This document shows, in pieces, positions 39,160 to 48,837 of a DNA stretch of 64,000 bases. The DNA is taken from NCBI GenBank assembly GCA_017798145.1, contig CP059069.1, forward strand, positions 1,969,226 to 2,033,225. The letters are read 5' to 3'. Position 1 is the first letter of the stretch. Each line of letters starts with the position of its first letter. The notes under the pieces were generated by a model. That model did not search any database. It was given only the letters and a program-made list of their open reading frames with translations, and was not told the DNA's origin. The position numbers and the translations under genes were made by a program. Origin of the DNA: Akkermansiaceae bacterium (GTDB lineage: Bacteria > Verrucomicrobiota > Verrucomicrobiia > Verrucomicrobiales > Akkermansiaceae).

Positions 39160-41523
39160 ATGAGACGCTTTCCCCTCTCCGCACTGCTGTTCCTTTCCGC
39201 CGCCGCCCATGCCACCGAGATCTCCGAGAATGGAAACCTTGTCTCCATCGCCAACGGTTCCCTGCGCCTCTCCTACGACCTGAAATCCGGCACCTGCTCC
39301 GGGACAGACCTTGCCTCGGGGATCACGGCGTTTTCGGATGCGCGCTTCACCGTGGACGAACTCGGCTGGAGACAACCGGCCGGCGTGACCCGCGAGTGGA
39401 AACAGCAGGAGATCGAAGACCCGTTCGGAAAAGGCCGCAGGCTCACCGTCACAGAGACACCGGGCGGCGGCTACCGACCCATCAAGTCCCTCCACATCTC
39501 CGTTTATGACGACAAGCCCTTCGCGGTTCTCGGCTTCTCCGTGACCAACCAGCACGCGATCCCCGCGCGCATCGCCACGATCAACATGCTCGACAAGGCG
39601 AAGTTCCTTCCGGGCAAGGAATTGGAAAACCCGCAGGTGCTGCGCGGCGGCGCGGGCGCGGAGCCCAACCGCATTGACAACCAGCTCGGCATCGATGCGC
39701 TCAACAACATCCTCGCCACCGGAAAGATCGGCGGGAAACGTTTCTCCCTCGTCACCGGCGGGCTCCGATACCGGGACTTCCTGCGCCGCATCGTGCTCAG
39801 CGCGGACAAGCGCGAGCTCACCGTTTCCATCGAGGATCCTCAGGGAAAACTCATCCCGCCCGGCGAGACCTATCACGCGGTCGATACCGTGTTCCTCGAT
39901 TTCACCACCACGGATCCCTTCGCCTCGCTGGAGCGCTACGGCATGGCCATGCGCACCGCGAACGACGCGAAGCCCAACCCTTACGATTTCCCCACCCTCT
40001 GCGGCTGGCTCGTCTCCACCGGCTCCTACGGCGAGGGCAAGCCCATCAACAACTCCCGCGACCTCATCGGCCAGATGGAGATCGCCAAAAAATCCGGCAT
40101 CCTCCGCTACACGCCCGTCGCCATCCGCCTTGAGCCGGACTACTACTGCGAGCGCGACTACGGAAACACCCAGCAGGGCTGGTGGGACGACGAGCACTGG
40201 GCGAAATACGGATCGCTCACGCCGCCCTACGAGACCTTCACGAAATTCTGCGGCAAGCTCCACCAGCTCGGCGGCATCCCTTTCACCTACATCCAGGCGA
40301 ACATGCCCTCGAACGATTTCGCCATGGCGCACCCGGATTGGATGCTCAACAACGACATTTCCCGCCTCCACGCCGAGCACCGCCACCACATGCCTTTCGT
40401 GAAATACGATTTCACCGATCCCGGCTTCCAGGCGCACACACTGGCGATGTGGAAACGCATGGGCAAAGGCGGGCTGGAGGGCATCAAGTTCGACTACCCG
40501 GAGTCCGCCTGGTGCAAGGACGGCGGCTTCGAGGACAAAACCCACACCACCACCACCGCCTACCGCAAGATGTTCGAGCTCTGCCGCGAAGGGCTCGGGG
40601 AAAAAGCCTACATCCATGAGCGCAACCTCGGCGAATACGGCACCCCGCGCCTCGATGTGACCGCTGGCATCGTCGATCTCCAGCGCGTCTGGGGGGACTC
40701 TTCCCACTTCGAGCCCGAAATGGCCTCCCGCATGGGCCTGCGCTGGTACAAGAACCGCAGCGTCTTCGGATACTATCCCGACGGGAAATCGTTCCGAAAC
40801 ATGGACACCGACGCCCGACGCACCATGCTCAGCGTGATCGGGCTCATTTCCGGGCGCATGGAACTCGGCACCTCCTTCGGGCGGATGACGCCGGAGGAAC
40901 AGCACGACCTCACCCGCCTTTTCCCCATCCTCCCCGGAACCCGGTCGTTCCGCCCCGTCGATATGCTTGTCGAAGGCCGCGGCGATCCCTCCGTTTATCT
41001 CTATCAGGTCGATGACGGCTGGTCCCAGCTCATCCTGTGCAACAACCACGACCGCCCGGAAACGATCACCGCGCCGATCTCGGGCGACCAGGCGGACAAG
41101 GGCTCGCTCGGCCAAGATCCGGATGCCTCCTACTACCTCTACGATTTCTGGAATGACAAGCTCGTCGGCGAGTTCTCCGGCACCGGATCGGTTTCCGCCG
41201 CGCTCAAGCCGCAGCAGACTCTCACCTACTCCCTCCGCCGGAAGCTGGGCCGCCCCCAAATCCTATCCACCAACCGCCACATCATGCAGGGCATGCTCGA
41301 TCTCGCCGATGTCGCGTGGGATGAGGAAACGCTCACCCTCTCCGGCACCGCGAAAGTCGTCGGCGGGGAGCCCTTTGTCATCACCATCGCAAACAACGGC
41401 CACAGCACCGAGCTGTCCAAGGCCGTAACCGGGCGCGACGGCAACCGCACCACTGCCATCACCCTGACAAGCACGGAGAACGCCGATGTGAAGTGGCACC
41501 TGAAATGGGAGCCGACCCGGTGA
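39160..41523 (+). CDS. Secreted alpha-galactosidase-like glycoside hydrolase (GH36/GH27 clan)
   Basis: 787 residues from the ATG at 39160 with a signal peptide (MRRFPLSALLFLSAAAHA). An N-terminal beta-sandwich (about 20-260) leads into a (beta/alpha)8 barrel containing GWLVSTGSYGEGKP, RLEPDYYCERDYGN, a candidate catalytic Asp in GGLEGIKFDYPESAW, and the later VWGDSSHFEP with a possible acid/base Asp. It ends in a C-terminal sandwich (SVYLYQVDDGWSQLILCNNH). The architecture and KFD motif fit clan GH-D (alpha-galactosidase, alpha-N-acetylgalactosaminidase), but family and substrate are not certain. It acts in the periplasm or outside. It is near but not obviously operonic with the PEP-CTERM gene upstream; trmB follows 69 bp later. 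Confidence 0.8.
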   Translation: MRRFPLSALLFLSAAAHATEISENGNLVSIANGSLRLSYDLKSGTCSGTDLASGITAFSDARFTVDELGWRQPAGVTREWKQQEIEDPFGKGRRLTVTETPGGGYRPIKSLHISVYDDKPFAVLGFSVTNQHAIPARIATINMLDKAKFLPGKELENPQVLRGGAGAEPNRIDNQLGIDALNNILATGKIGGKRFSLVTGGLRYRDFLRRIVLSADKRELTVSIEDPQGKLIPPGETYHAVDTVFLDFTTTDPFASLERYGMAMRTANDAKPNPYDFPTLCGWLVSTGSYGEGKPINNSRDLIGQMEIAKKSGILRYTPVAIRLEPDYYCERDYGNTQQGWWDDEHWAKYGSLTPPYETFTKFCGKLHQLGGIPFTYIQANMPSNDFAMAHPDWMLNNDISRLHAEHRHHMPFVKYDFTDPGFQAHTLAMWKRMGKGGLEGIKFDYPESAWCKDGGFEDKTHTTTTAYRKMFELCREGLGEKAYIHERNLGEYGTPRLDVTAGIVDLQRVWGDSSHFEPEMASRMGLRWYKNRSVFGYYPDGKSFRNMDTDARRTMLSVIGLISGRMELGTSFGRMTPEEQHDLTRLFPILPGTRSFRPVDMLVEGRGDPSVYLYQVDDGWSQLILCNNHDRPETITAPISGDQADKGSLGQDPDASYYLYDFWNDKLVGEFSGTGSVSAALKPQQTLTYSLRRKLGRPQILSTNRHIMQGMLDLADVAWDEETLTLSGTAKVVGGEPFVITIANNGHSTELSKAVTGRDGNRTTAITLTSTENADVKWHLKWEPTR

Positions 41524-41592
41524 TCCGGCCAAGAAAATCAGGCTCGAAAATTCTCGCGCCCCGGCGCACGGCAAGGTGTATCCTGCCCCCGC

Positions 41593-42210
41593 GTGCATAC
41601 CCTACCCCGCCCACCCTTTTCCGAAGCCGAGTTCGTTCCGGCACATTATTTCCGCCGCCTTGCGGAAAACGAGATACGCAGCGACGCCCGCCCCCTCGAG
41701 GTGGATCTCGGCTGCGGGGACGGGACTTTCCTGATCGATCTGGCAGCCGCCCACCCTGAGCGGGATTTCATCGGGGTGGGCGGCTGCTGGGCAGGGTGCA
41801 AGAAAGTGGGCAGGAAAATCCAGCGCAAGGGACTGGGCAACGCCCGCATCCTGCGGCTGGACTCGAAATACGTGGTGGAGTGGTTGCTGCCGGAAAGCTC
41901 CGTTTCCCGCATCCACCTGCTCTGCCCGGATCCGTGGCCGAAGTTCAAGCACCACCGCCGACGCCTCGTGCAGATCCCATTCCTGGGTGCCGTGAAAAAC
42001 GCGCTGGAACCGGGCGGGGAGTTCCTTTTCATGACGGACCACCCGGAATACTTCGAATACGCCGTGGAGCGCATCCATGAAAGCAAGCTCTTCGGGATCC
42101 TGCCGTGGGAGGATGATTCCTTTTTCTACCCGAAGACGGATTTCCAGATCCAGTGGGAGGCGGAGGGGAAAGCCATGAACCGGATCAGGTGCGTGAAGGA
42201 GGGTGAGTAA
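41593..42210 (+). CDS. trmB: tRNA (guanine-N7-)-methyltransferase
   Basis: 205 residues from a GTG at 41593. It makes m7G46 in tRNA using SAM. The SAM motif is LEVDLGCGDGTFLIDLA. Family signatures are IHLLCPDPWPKFKHHRRRLV (substrate-binding Asp-Pro-Trp-Pro-Lys and the basic loop) and FLFMTDHPEYF. The usual family G-x-E motif is replaced by IGVGGCWAGC; Glu at that position normally helps bind SAM, a small oddity. It is cytosolic. The gene ends 36 bp before the convergent tag gene. Confidence 0.92.
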   Translation: MHTLPRPPFSEAEFVPAHYFRRLAENEIRSDARPLEVDLGCGDGTFLIDLAAAHPERDFIGVGGCWAGCKKVGRKIQRKGLGNARILRLDSKYVVEWLLPESSVSRIHLLCPDPWPKFKHHRRRLVQIPFLGAVKNALEPGGEFLFMTDHPEYFEYAVERIHESKLFGILPWEDDSFFYPKTDFQIQWEAEGKAMNRIRCVKEGE

Positions 42211-42245
42211 TTTTCACCCCGGAGGCGCAGACGAAGATCTTCCTC

Positions 42246-42815
42246 TCACTTGATGGCCGAAACCTGTGATTTGAAATTCGGCCGGACGCAATCCGCAGAA
42301 TGATCATCAACCATCCCTGTCGCCTGCATGAAGGCATACACGATGGACGGGCCGACGAAATTGAACCCGGCCTTCCGCAGCGCCTTGGCCATGGCAACGG
42401 ACTCCGGGGTGGTGACCGGGTAGTCGGCGATGGACTTGGGGCGTTTCCGTTTCCCTGCGGTGGGGGCGAAGGACCAGAGGAAACCGACGGGGTCATCGAG
42501 CTCCAGCCAAGCGCGGGCGTTTGCGCGGACGGAAAGGATCTTCCCCCGGTGGCGGATGATGCCGGGATCGAGCGCCAGCTTTTCCAGCTGCGCATCGGTC
42601 ATGCGGGCGCAGCGCTCGGGATCGAAATTCCCGAAGACCTCGCGGTAGTGCTCGCGCTTTTGCAAAATGATCCACCACGAGAGACCGGCTTGCGCACCCT
42701 CCAGGCAGATCATCTCGAAAAGATGGCGGGGATCCCGCGAGGGAACGCCCCATTCGGTGTCGTGGTATTCGATGTAAAGCGGCTTGTCTTCCGGCACCCA
42801 CGGGCAGCGTTTCAT
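42246..42815 (-). CDS. tag: DNA-3-methyladenine glycosylase I
   Basis: 189 residues from the ATG at 42815 (MKRCPWVPEDKPLYIEYHDT); the longer open frame upstream adds atypical sequence. It removes 3-methyladenine from alkylated DNA (base excision repair). Zinc-binding residues match the E. coli enzyme in position: Cys4, His18, and a C-terminal His and Cys in VDDHSADCV. The active-site region reads EGAQAGLSWWIILQKREHYR with the conserved Glu and Trp pair. It is divergent from the efflux operon, with about 100 bp between starts. Confidence 0.95.
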   Translation of the reverse strand: MKRCPWVPEDKPLYIEYHDTEWGVPSRDPRHLFEMICLEGAQAGLSWWIILQKREHYREVFGNFDPERCARMTDAQLEKLALDPGIIRHRGKILSVRANARAWLELDDPVGFLWSFAPTAGKRKRPKSIADYPVTTPESVAMAKALRKAGFNFVGPSIVYAFMQATGMVDDHSADCVRPNFKSQVSAIK

Positions 42816-42916
42816 GAGGGCGAAGCTAGCCGGGGCTGCTTCCGGCGACAAGGCTGTCCCGCCACGGCGATTTGACTTTTCCCGGAACTGCACCGATCAC
42901 AGGATGTCCGCAGGCA

Positions 42917-44338
42917 ATGGCCGAAATGAAAACAACACCTACGATGGCCGCCGCAATGTTTCTGGCTGGCTGTGCAGCCATCTCCCCCGGAAGCCGGATG
43001 GGCGATGCCGGCGCCCCGGGATCATGGGCTGCCACGAAAGAGGCGCGCGCGGGGATAGACCGGAACTGGATCGGGAAAATCGGCGGTTCGGAGCTGCGCG
43101 GGCTGGTGGATGAGGCCATTTCCAACAACCCCGACATGAAGGCCGCGGCGGCGCGGGTGGAGAAGGCGGGGGCGGAGGCGAAGATCGCGGGCGCCGGACG
43201 CTTGCCGGGTCTCGGGCTGGGCGGAGACTCCAGGCGAAACAAACAGAATTTCATCGGCTTCCCGTTCGGCGGCCCCGGCGGCGGTGTGCCGTCCAGCATC
43301 AACAACCAATTCGGGGTGAACCTCAACTCTGCATGGGAGATCGATGTATGGGGCCGGGCAAAGGCCGGGCAGGAGGCGGCGATCGCCGATGCCGAGGCAC
43401 GGGCCTATGAATACGCGGCGGCGCGGGTATCTCTGGCCGGACAGGTGACCAAGGCATGGCTGGCACTCGGCGAGGCCAACGAACAGGTCGCGCTTGCGGA
43501 AAAAGCGCTCCAGGCATCTGCCGTGCTGGCGGATGCGGTGCGGGAAAGGTTCGAGCGGGCCATCGCGGAGGAGGGCGGCACCGCATCCCAGGTGCGGCTC
43601 ACCGAATCCGAGCGCGCGACCCGCACGGCAGCGCTTGCGGAACGCAAGCAGGAGCGCGAAAGGGTGCTGCGGCAACTGGAAATCCTGATGGGGAAATACC
43701 CTTCCGGACAGCTTGCGGCGGGAGCCAGGCTGCCGCTGTTTCCCGGTGCAACCCCATCCGGCCTGCCCTCGGAGCTGCTTTTGCGCAGGCCTGATGTGCT
43801 GGCGGCGGAACGGATGCTGGCCTCCTCCGGGCGCCGCCTGAAACAGGCGAAGCTGGCGCGCTTCCCGAGCCTCAGCCTCACCGGCTCCGCAGGGACGGCC
43901 ACCGAAGGGATCGGCGATGTGCTGCAAAGCGACTTCGGCGTGTGGTCCATCGGCGGCAGCCTGACCCAGCCGCTTTTCGAGGGCGGCAGGATCTCGGGTG
44001 GCATTGCCAAGGCGCAGGCGGAGGACTCCGAGGAGGCCGCAAAACTCCAGAAGACCGTGCTCGGCGCCTTCGGCGAGGTTGAGCAGGCACTCGTTGCGGA
44101 GGCTTTCCTGGGCCAGCGCGAACAGGCGGCGAAGGATGCGGCCAGGCTCGCCAAAGAGGCGGCGGAGCGTGCCGGCGAGGAGTATTCCGTAGGCACCACG
44201 GATGTTCTCACCCTCATCGAGGCTACCGCGAGGATGATCGATTCCGCCAGCCAACATGCGGCGATACGCCGCCTGCGCCTCGACAACCGCGTGGACCTGC
44301 ACCTCGCCCTCGGTGGGGATTTCCGCGCGGCGAAGTAG
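42917..44338 (+). CDS. TolC/NodT-type outer-membrane efflux lipoprotein
   Basis: 473 residues from the ATG at 42917; an ATG at 42926 is equally plausible. The lipobox is MFLAGC, giving an acylated Cys. It has two outer membrane efflux repeats rich in long helices (LVDEAISNNPDMKAAAARVE; QVALAEKALQASAVLADAVR; LLLRRPDVLAAERMLASSGR), the last being the highly conserved RRPD motif of NodT-like proteins. It forms the outer-membrane channel of the RND pump encoded by the next two genes. Order channel-adaptor-pump on one strand with small gaps indicates one operon. Confidence 0.93.
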   Translation: MAEMKTTPTMAAAMFLAGCAAISPGSRMGDAGAPGSWAATKEARAGIDRNWIGKIGGSELRGLVDEAISNNPDMKAAAARVEKAGAEAKIAGAGRLPGLGLGGDSRRNKQNFIGFPFGGPGGGVPSSINNQFGVNLNSAWEIDVWGRAKAGQEAAIADAEARAYEYAAARVSLAGQVTKAWLALGEANEQVALAEKALQASAVLADAVRERFERAIAEEGGTASQVRLTESERATRTAALAERKQERERVLRQLEILMGKYPSGQLAAGARLPLFPGATPSGLPSELLLRRPDVLAAERMLASSGRRLKQAKLARFPSLSLTGSAGTATEGIGDVLQSDFGVWSIGGSLTQPLFEGGRISGGIAKAQAEDSEEAAKLQKTVLGAFGEVEQALVAEAFLGQREQAAKDAARLAKEAAERAGEEYSVGTTDVLTLIEATARMIDSASQHAAIRRLRLDNRVDLHLALGGDFRAAK

Positions 44339-44393
44339 GCTGCAACCTCTTGAGGATCCGCCTTTCCAGCCATTGACATTGCGGTCAGGAGAA

Positions 44394-45599
44394 ATGAGCG
44401 TTTGCAGCGTGAACGAAAAACTGGAGCAGGAGCGGAAAATTCAGGTGCGGGCCGTCCTGTCCTTCGTCCTCATCCTGGGGATTCTGGGGATCACGGTCCT
44501 TGGCATCATTCTGCTTGTCATCAACAAGCGTGTCGCCAAGGAGGAGGACAAGGAGCGCATCGTCCCCGCCGTGGTCATCGCAGACGTGCAAACGGCGGAC
44601 TACCCCGTGCGCCTGAAAACCCAGGGCGTCGTCGAGAGCACCCGGGAGACGAAACTCGCCGCCGAGGTCGCCGGACGGGTGATGGAGATTTCCCCGGGCC
44701 TGAAGCGCGGAGGGGTCGTGAAACAAGGCGAACGCCTCGTGCAGATCGATCCTTCCGACTACCGCTCCGCGCTCGCCAACGCCGAGGTCGGCCTGGCCGA
44801 TGCTGAGCTCGCGCTCGAGCAGGAGCGCGCCCGCGTGGAGCAGGCGAAGCTCGACTGGGACAAGCTCGGCAACGGCGCACCTACGAGCCCTCTGGTGCTT
44901 CGCGCGCCGCAGCTCGCCGCCGCCGAGGCGAAGGCCGCCTCCGCCCGCGAGCAGGCCGCCCGCGCGCGCCGCGACGTGGAGCGGACGGAGATCGCCACGC
45001 CCTTCGATGCGGGCATCCGCATGGTCGGCGTTGAGGTCGGGGCGGTGGTCGCTCCCGGCACGGTGGTTGCCGAGCTCTACGCCAGCAGCGAACTCGAAGT
45101 CCGCCTCCCGCTCGGCCTCGGGGACTTCGGTTTCCTTGCCCGGGATGAAAACGGGGAAGTCCGTGGCGAGGTGGTGCTAACCGGGAAAATCGGGATCAGG
45201 GAATACTCCTGGAAGGCCGTCCCGGTGCGCGTCGATCCCGAGATCGATCGCAAGACCCTTTCCGCAAGCGTGGTCGTGAAAGTCCTCCCCGCAGAGCGCA
45301 AGGAGTTCCCTCTGCCTCCGGTCGGGCTGTTCGTGCAAGCGGATCTCGAAGGCCAAACACTTCCCGATGTCACCGAGATCCCGCGCCGGGGATTGCTCGA
45401 AGGCAACCGCGTCATCATCGTGGACAAATCCCGGAAAATCAGCTTCCGCGACGTGGAAATCGTCCGCCTCACCGAGGAAACAGCCGTGATCAACCATGGA
45501 CTTTCGGACGGTGACCGCGTTGTGCTGACCCGCCTTTCCGCACCCGTCGTGGGCATGGAGGTCGAGATCGAGGAACCCGCCAACCAGGGCATCGAATGA
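44394..45599 (+). CDS. RND efflux periplasmic adaptor (HlyD/MFP family)
   Basis: 401 residues from the ATG at 44394, preceded by AGGAGA. One N-terminal membrane helix (AVLSFVLILGILGITVLGII) is followed by a lipoyl-like half (LKTQGVVESTRETKLAAEVA), an alpha hairpin rich in Ala/Glu (about 125-190), the second lipoyl half (ERTEIATPFDAGIRMVGVEV) and beta-barrel/membrane-proximal domains. It links the inner-membrane pump to the outer-membrane channel. Its stop overlaps the pump start (ATGA at 45596-45599). The anchor is a helix rather than a lipid. Confidence 0.94.
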   Translation: MSVCSVNEKLEQERKIQVRAVLSFVLILGILGITVLGIILLVINKRVAKEEDKERIVPAVVIADVQTADYPVRLKTQGVVESTRETKLAAEVAGRVMEISPGLKRGGVVKQGERLVQIDPSDYRSALANAEVGLADAELALEQERARVEQAKLDWDKLGNGAPTSPLVLRAPQLAAAEAKAASAREQAARARRDVERTEIATPFDAGIRMVGVEVGAVVAPGTVVAELYASSELEVRLPLGLGDFGFLARDENGEVRGEVVLTGKIGIREYSWKAVPVRVDPEIDRKTLSASVVVKVLPAERKEFPLPPVGLFVQADLEGQTLPDVTEIPRRGLLEGNRVIIVDKSRKISFRDVEIVRLTEETAVINHGLSDGDRVVLTRLSAPVVGMEVEIEEPANQGIE

Positions 45600-48500
45600 A
45601 CGCGCTCAAATGGTTCACCCGCAACCATGTGGCGGGAAATTTCATCATGCTGGTGGTGCTGCTCGCGGGCTTCACCACTTGGTTCAAGCTGAAGAAGGAA
45701 ATTTTCCCCGACATCGCCATCGACGCGGTCAACGTCAGCATCCCTTATCCGAACGCGACCCCGGAGGAAACCGAGCGCGGCGTGGTGATCCCGGTCGAGG
45801 AGGCGATCGCGGACTTGCAAGGGATCAAGAAAATCCGTGGCACCGGCTCGCAGAACATCGGCTCGGTGCTGGTGGAGGTAGAGACCGGCTACAATGTCCG
45901 CTCGGTGATGAGCGATGTGAAATCGCGCGTCGATGCGATCGATAATTTCCCCGAAGAGGCGGAGACACCGGTACTCGAGGAAATCCTCATCAAGAACCCG
46001 GTGATGAGCATCACCCTCACGGCGGACACCGATGAGGCCACCATGCGAAAGCTCGCCGAGCAGGTGCGCGACGATCTGCTCACCTACGAAGCACCCGCCG
46101 CCTCCAGCCTGCCGACATTTTTCGCGCGGGCATTCGGTGGCGCACCGAGGATCAGCCAGGTGGAGATCGCCGGGACTCGCCCATACGAGATTTCCATCGA
46201 GGTCTCCGAGGAAAAACTCCGCAAGCTCGGGCTGAAGCTTTCCGACATCGCCATGGCCGTGCGCGGCAGCACGCTCGATCTTCCCGGCGGCTCCGTCCGC
46301 ACCGAGCGCGGCGAGGTGATCCTCCGCGCCCTCGGGAAGCGCTACGAGGCCAGCGAGCTGGCGGGCGTGCCCGTGACCACCCTCCCCGATGGCAGCGCGG
46401 TGCTGCTCGGCGATGTCGCGGTGCTGGTCGATGGTTTCGAGGACATCGACATCAGCAGCCGCTTCGATGGGAAAAACGCCGTGGTCATCAATGTCTTCCG
46501 CGTCGGCAGCGAGGACACGCTCGCGCTTTCCGAACTCGTCCGCAAATACGTGGCGGAGTCGAAGCAGCGCCTCCCGGAGGGCGTCACCCTCTCGATCTGG
46601 AACGACCAGAGCGTCTATCTGTTAGGCCGCCTCGACCTGCTGAAGCGCAACGCCATCACCGGCCTCATCCTCGTGCTCGCCGTGCTCACCCTTTTCCTCC
46701 GCCCCTCCCTCGCCCTGCTCGTCGCCATCGGCATCCCCATCTCCTTCGCAGGCGGGATCTGGCTGATGCCCTACATGGGCATCTCCATCAACATGATCTC
46801 GCTCTTCGCCTTCATCCTCGTGCTCGGCATCGTGGTGGATGACGCGATCGTCACCGGGGAGAACGTCTATCACCGCATCCAGCAGGGCGAGCACCCCAGC
46901 ATCGCCGCATGGAAGGGCACCAGCGAGGTCGGCACCATCGTCGTCTTCGGCGTCCTCACCACCATGGTCGCCTTCACCCCCATGCTCGGCCTCAGCGGGG
47001 TCAGCGGGAAAATCTGGCCGAACATCCCGCTCGTCGTCATCCCCACGCTCCTGTTTTCCCTGCTCCAGTCGAAGTTCGTCCTGCCCGCCCACCTCGCGTT
47101 GCTATCGCCGCGCGACCGCTCGGAAAAACCCCGCTCCCGCTTTTTCCTCAGGCGCTGGCTCCACGGGCTATTGGCGCTCCAGCGAAAGATCGCCGATGGC
47201 CTCGAGCTCTTCGTGGAGAAAGTCTATCAGCCATCCCTGGGTTTCTCCCTGAAATGGCGGTATGTGACAGCAGCCACATTCCTCAGCGTCCTCGTCCTCA
47301 CCCTCGCCGTCGTCGCAACCGGCCAGATCCAGTTCAGGTTTTTCCCCGATGTGGAGGGCGATATCCTCAGCGCCAAGGTGGAGCTGACCCAGGGCGTGCC
47401 TTTCGCGGAAACCGAAAAAACCGTCGAGCGGATCGAGGCGGCTGCCCTGGATCTTTCCGAAAAACACCAAACCAAAAGCGGTGGCGACATCCTCAGGCAC
47501 GTCCTGACCAGCGCGGGCACACAACCGTTCCAGACCGGGGTCGCCGTCGGCGGCCCGCCGAGCGCGACGCACATCGGCGAGGTGACGCTGGAACTCGCCG
47601 CCGCCGATGACCGCAGCGCCAGCTCCGAGGAACTCGTCGCGGAATGGCGCAAGCTCGTCGGCACCCTCCCCGGAGTCGTCGAGCTCACGATCCAGGCGGA
47701 AACCGCGAACTCCGGCAACGCGATCGACGTGAACCTCACCGGCCCCAGCTTGGAGAAACTCATGGAGGCGACGGAATTCGCCAAGAAAGGCCTCGAAGGG
47801 TTCAGCGGGGTGATCGACATCTCGGACTCGAACCGCGCAGGGAAGGATGAACTCCGTTTCGACAAACTCACGCCCGCAGGCCGCGCGATGGGATTCCGCC
47901 TCGAGGACGTCGCCTCGCAGGTTCGCGATGCCTTCTACGGAAACGAGGTACAGCGCCTACAGCGCGGACGCGACGAGGTCAAAGTCATGGTGCGCTTCCC
48001 GAAAGACGACCGCAGGACCTTGGAAAGCCTCGAAACCATGAAAATCCGCACCCCGCAGGGCGACGAGGTGCCGCTCCTCCAGATCGTCACCCTGGAGCCG
48101 GGCCGCGGCCCCGCCGTCATCAACCGCACCGACCGCCAGCGCTCTATCAAGATCACCGCCGATGTCGAGCCGGGCGTGAACGCGAACGAGGTCGTCGCCG
48201 CTTTCACCGAAAAGATCCTCTCGGAAATCCCCCGGCGCTTCCCCGGGGTGCGCGCCACCTTCGAGGGCGAGCAGAAGGACCAGAACGACAGCGTCCGCGA
48301 GATCGGCATCGGTTTCCTCGCCTCGCTCGTCGGGATGTATGTGCTCATCGCCATCCCGCTGCGCTCCTACCTCCAGCCGCTCATCATCATGTCTGTCATC
48401 CCCTTCGGCCTCGTCGGCGCGATCTGGGGCCACGCGCTGCTCGGCATGAGTCTCAGCATCATGTCGATGTGCGGCTTGGTCGCGCTTGCCGGGGTGGTCG

Positions 48501-48823
48501 TCAACGACTCGCTGGTGATGGTCGATTACGTCAACCGCCACCGCGGCGAATCCGCCACCCTGCGCGAGGCCGCCATCGCCGCCGGCGGCCGCCGCTTCCG
48601 CGCCATCCTGCTCACCTCGCTCACCACGTTCGTGGGAATCATGCCGATGATCCTCGAAACGGATGTCCAGGCGAAGTTCCTCGTCCCCATGGCCGTTTCC
48701 CTCGCCTTCGGCATCCTCTTCGCCACCGTGATCACCCTTTACCTCGTCCCCGGAATCTACCTGATCCTGGAGGACGTGAAGAACCTACCCCAAAGGATCA
48801 GGAAGATCGTTCACCGGGCTTGA
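45596..48823 (+). CDS. RND-family efflux pump, inner-membrane permease
   Basis: 1075 residues with the AcrB-like duplicated plan: helix 1 (VAGNFIMLVVLLAGFTTWFK), a large periplasmic domain, helices 2-6, helix 7, a second periplasmic domain and helices 8-12. Helix 4 carries the proton-relay Asp pair in LGIVVDDAIVTGENVYHRI. The second half has the parallel AGVVVNDSLVMVDYVNRHRG. It exports hydrophobic or amphiphilic compounds driven by proton-motive force; the substrate cannot be predicted. It is co-transcribed with the adaptor and channel genes. No TetR-type regulator is adjacent. Confidence 0.96.
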   Translation: MNALKWFTRNHVAGNFIMLVVLLAGFTTWFKLKKEIFPDIAIDAVNVSIPYPNATPEETERGVVIPVEEAIADLQGIKKIRGTGSQNIGSVLVEVETGYNVRSVMSDVKSRVDAIDNFPEEAETPVLEEILIKNPVMSITLTADTDEATMRKLAEQVRDDLLTYEAPAASSLPTFFARAFGGAPRISQVEIAGTRPYEISIEVSEEKLRKLGLKLSDIAMAVRGSTLDLPGGSVRTERGEVILRALGKRYEASELAGVPVTTLPDGSAVLLGDVAVLVDGFEDIDISSRFDGKNAVVINVFRVGSEDTLALSELVRKYVAESKQRLPEGVTLSIWNDQSVYLLGRLDLLKRNAITGLILVLAVLTLFLRPSLALLVAIGIPISFAGGIWLMPYMGISINMISLFAFILVLGIVVDDAIVTGENVYHRIQQGEHPSIAAWKGTSEVGTIVVFGVLTTMVAFTPMLGLSGVSGKIWPNIPLVVIPTLLFSLLQSKFVLPAHLALLSPRDRSEKPRSRFFLRRWLHGLLALQRKIADGLELFVEKVYQPSLGFSLKWRYVTAATFLSVLVLTLAVVATGQIQFRFFPDVEGDILSAKVELTQGVPFAETEKTVERIEAAALDLSEKHQTKSGGDILRHVLTSAGTQPFQTGVAVGGPPSATHIGEVTLELAAADDRSASSEELVAEWRKLVGTLPGVVELTIQAETANSGNAIDVNLTGPSLEKLMEATEFAKKGLEGFSGVIDISDSNRAGKDELRFDKLTPAGRAMGFRLEDVASQVRDAFYGNEVQRLQRGRDEVKVMVRFPKDDRRTLESLETMKIRTPQGDEVPLLQIVTLEPGRGPAVINRTDRQRSIKITADVEPGVNANEVVAAFTEKILSEIPRRFPGVRATFEGEQKDQNDSVREIGIGFLASLVGMYVLIAIPLRSYLQPLIIMSVIPFGLVGAIWGHALLGMSLSIMSMCGLVALAGVVVNDSLVMVDYVNRHRGESATLREAAIAAGGRRFRAILLTSLTTFVGIMPMILETDVQAKFLVPMAVSLAFGILFATVITLYLVPGIYLILEDVKNLPQRIRKIVHRA

Positions 48824-48832
48824 ACCCGGTGG
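48813..48832 (+). terminator. Hairpin over the pump gene stop codon
   Basis: A perfect 7-bp stem (CACCGGG with CCCGGTG, 6-nt loop) spans the pump stop codon, followed by GCAAAAATG in which the next ATG lies. There is no T-tract, so it is at best an attenuator or RNA-stability element limiting the downstream gene. Confidence 0.35.
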
Positions 48833-48837
48833 CAAAA

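Noticed and set aside
38839-41259. 806-codon minus-strand open frame opposite the glycosidase and PEP-CTERM genes
   Set aside because: It crosses two unrelated plus-strand genes and has antisense composition; the plus strand has signal peptides and recognisable domains.
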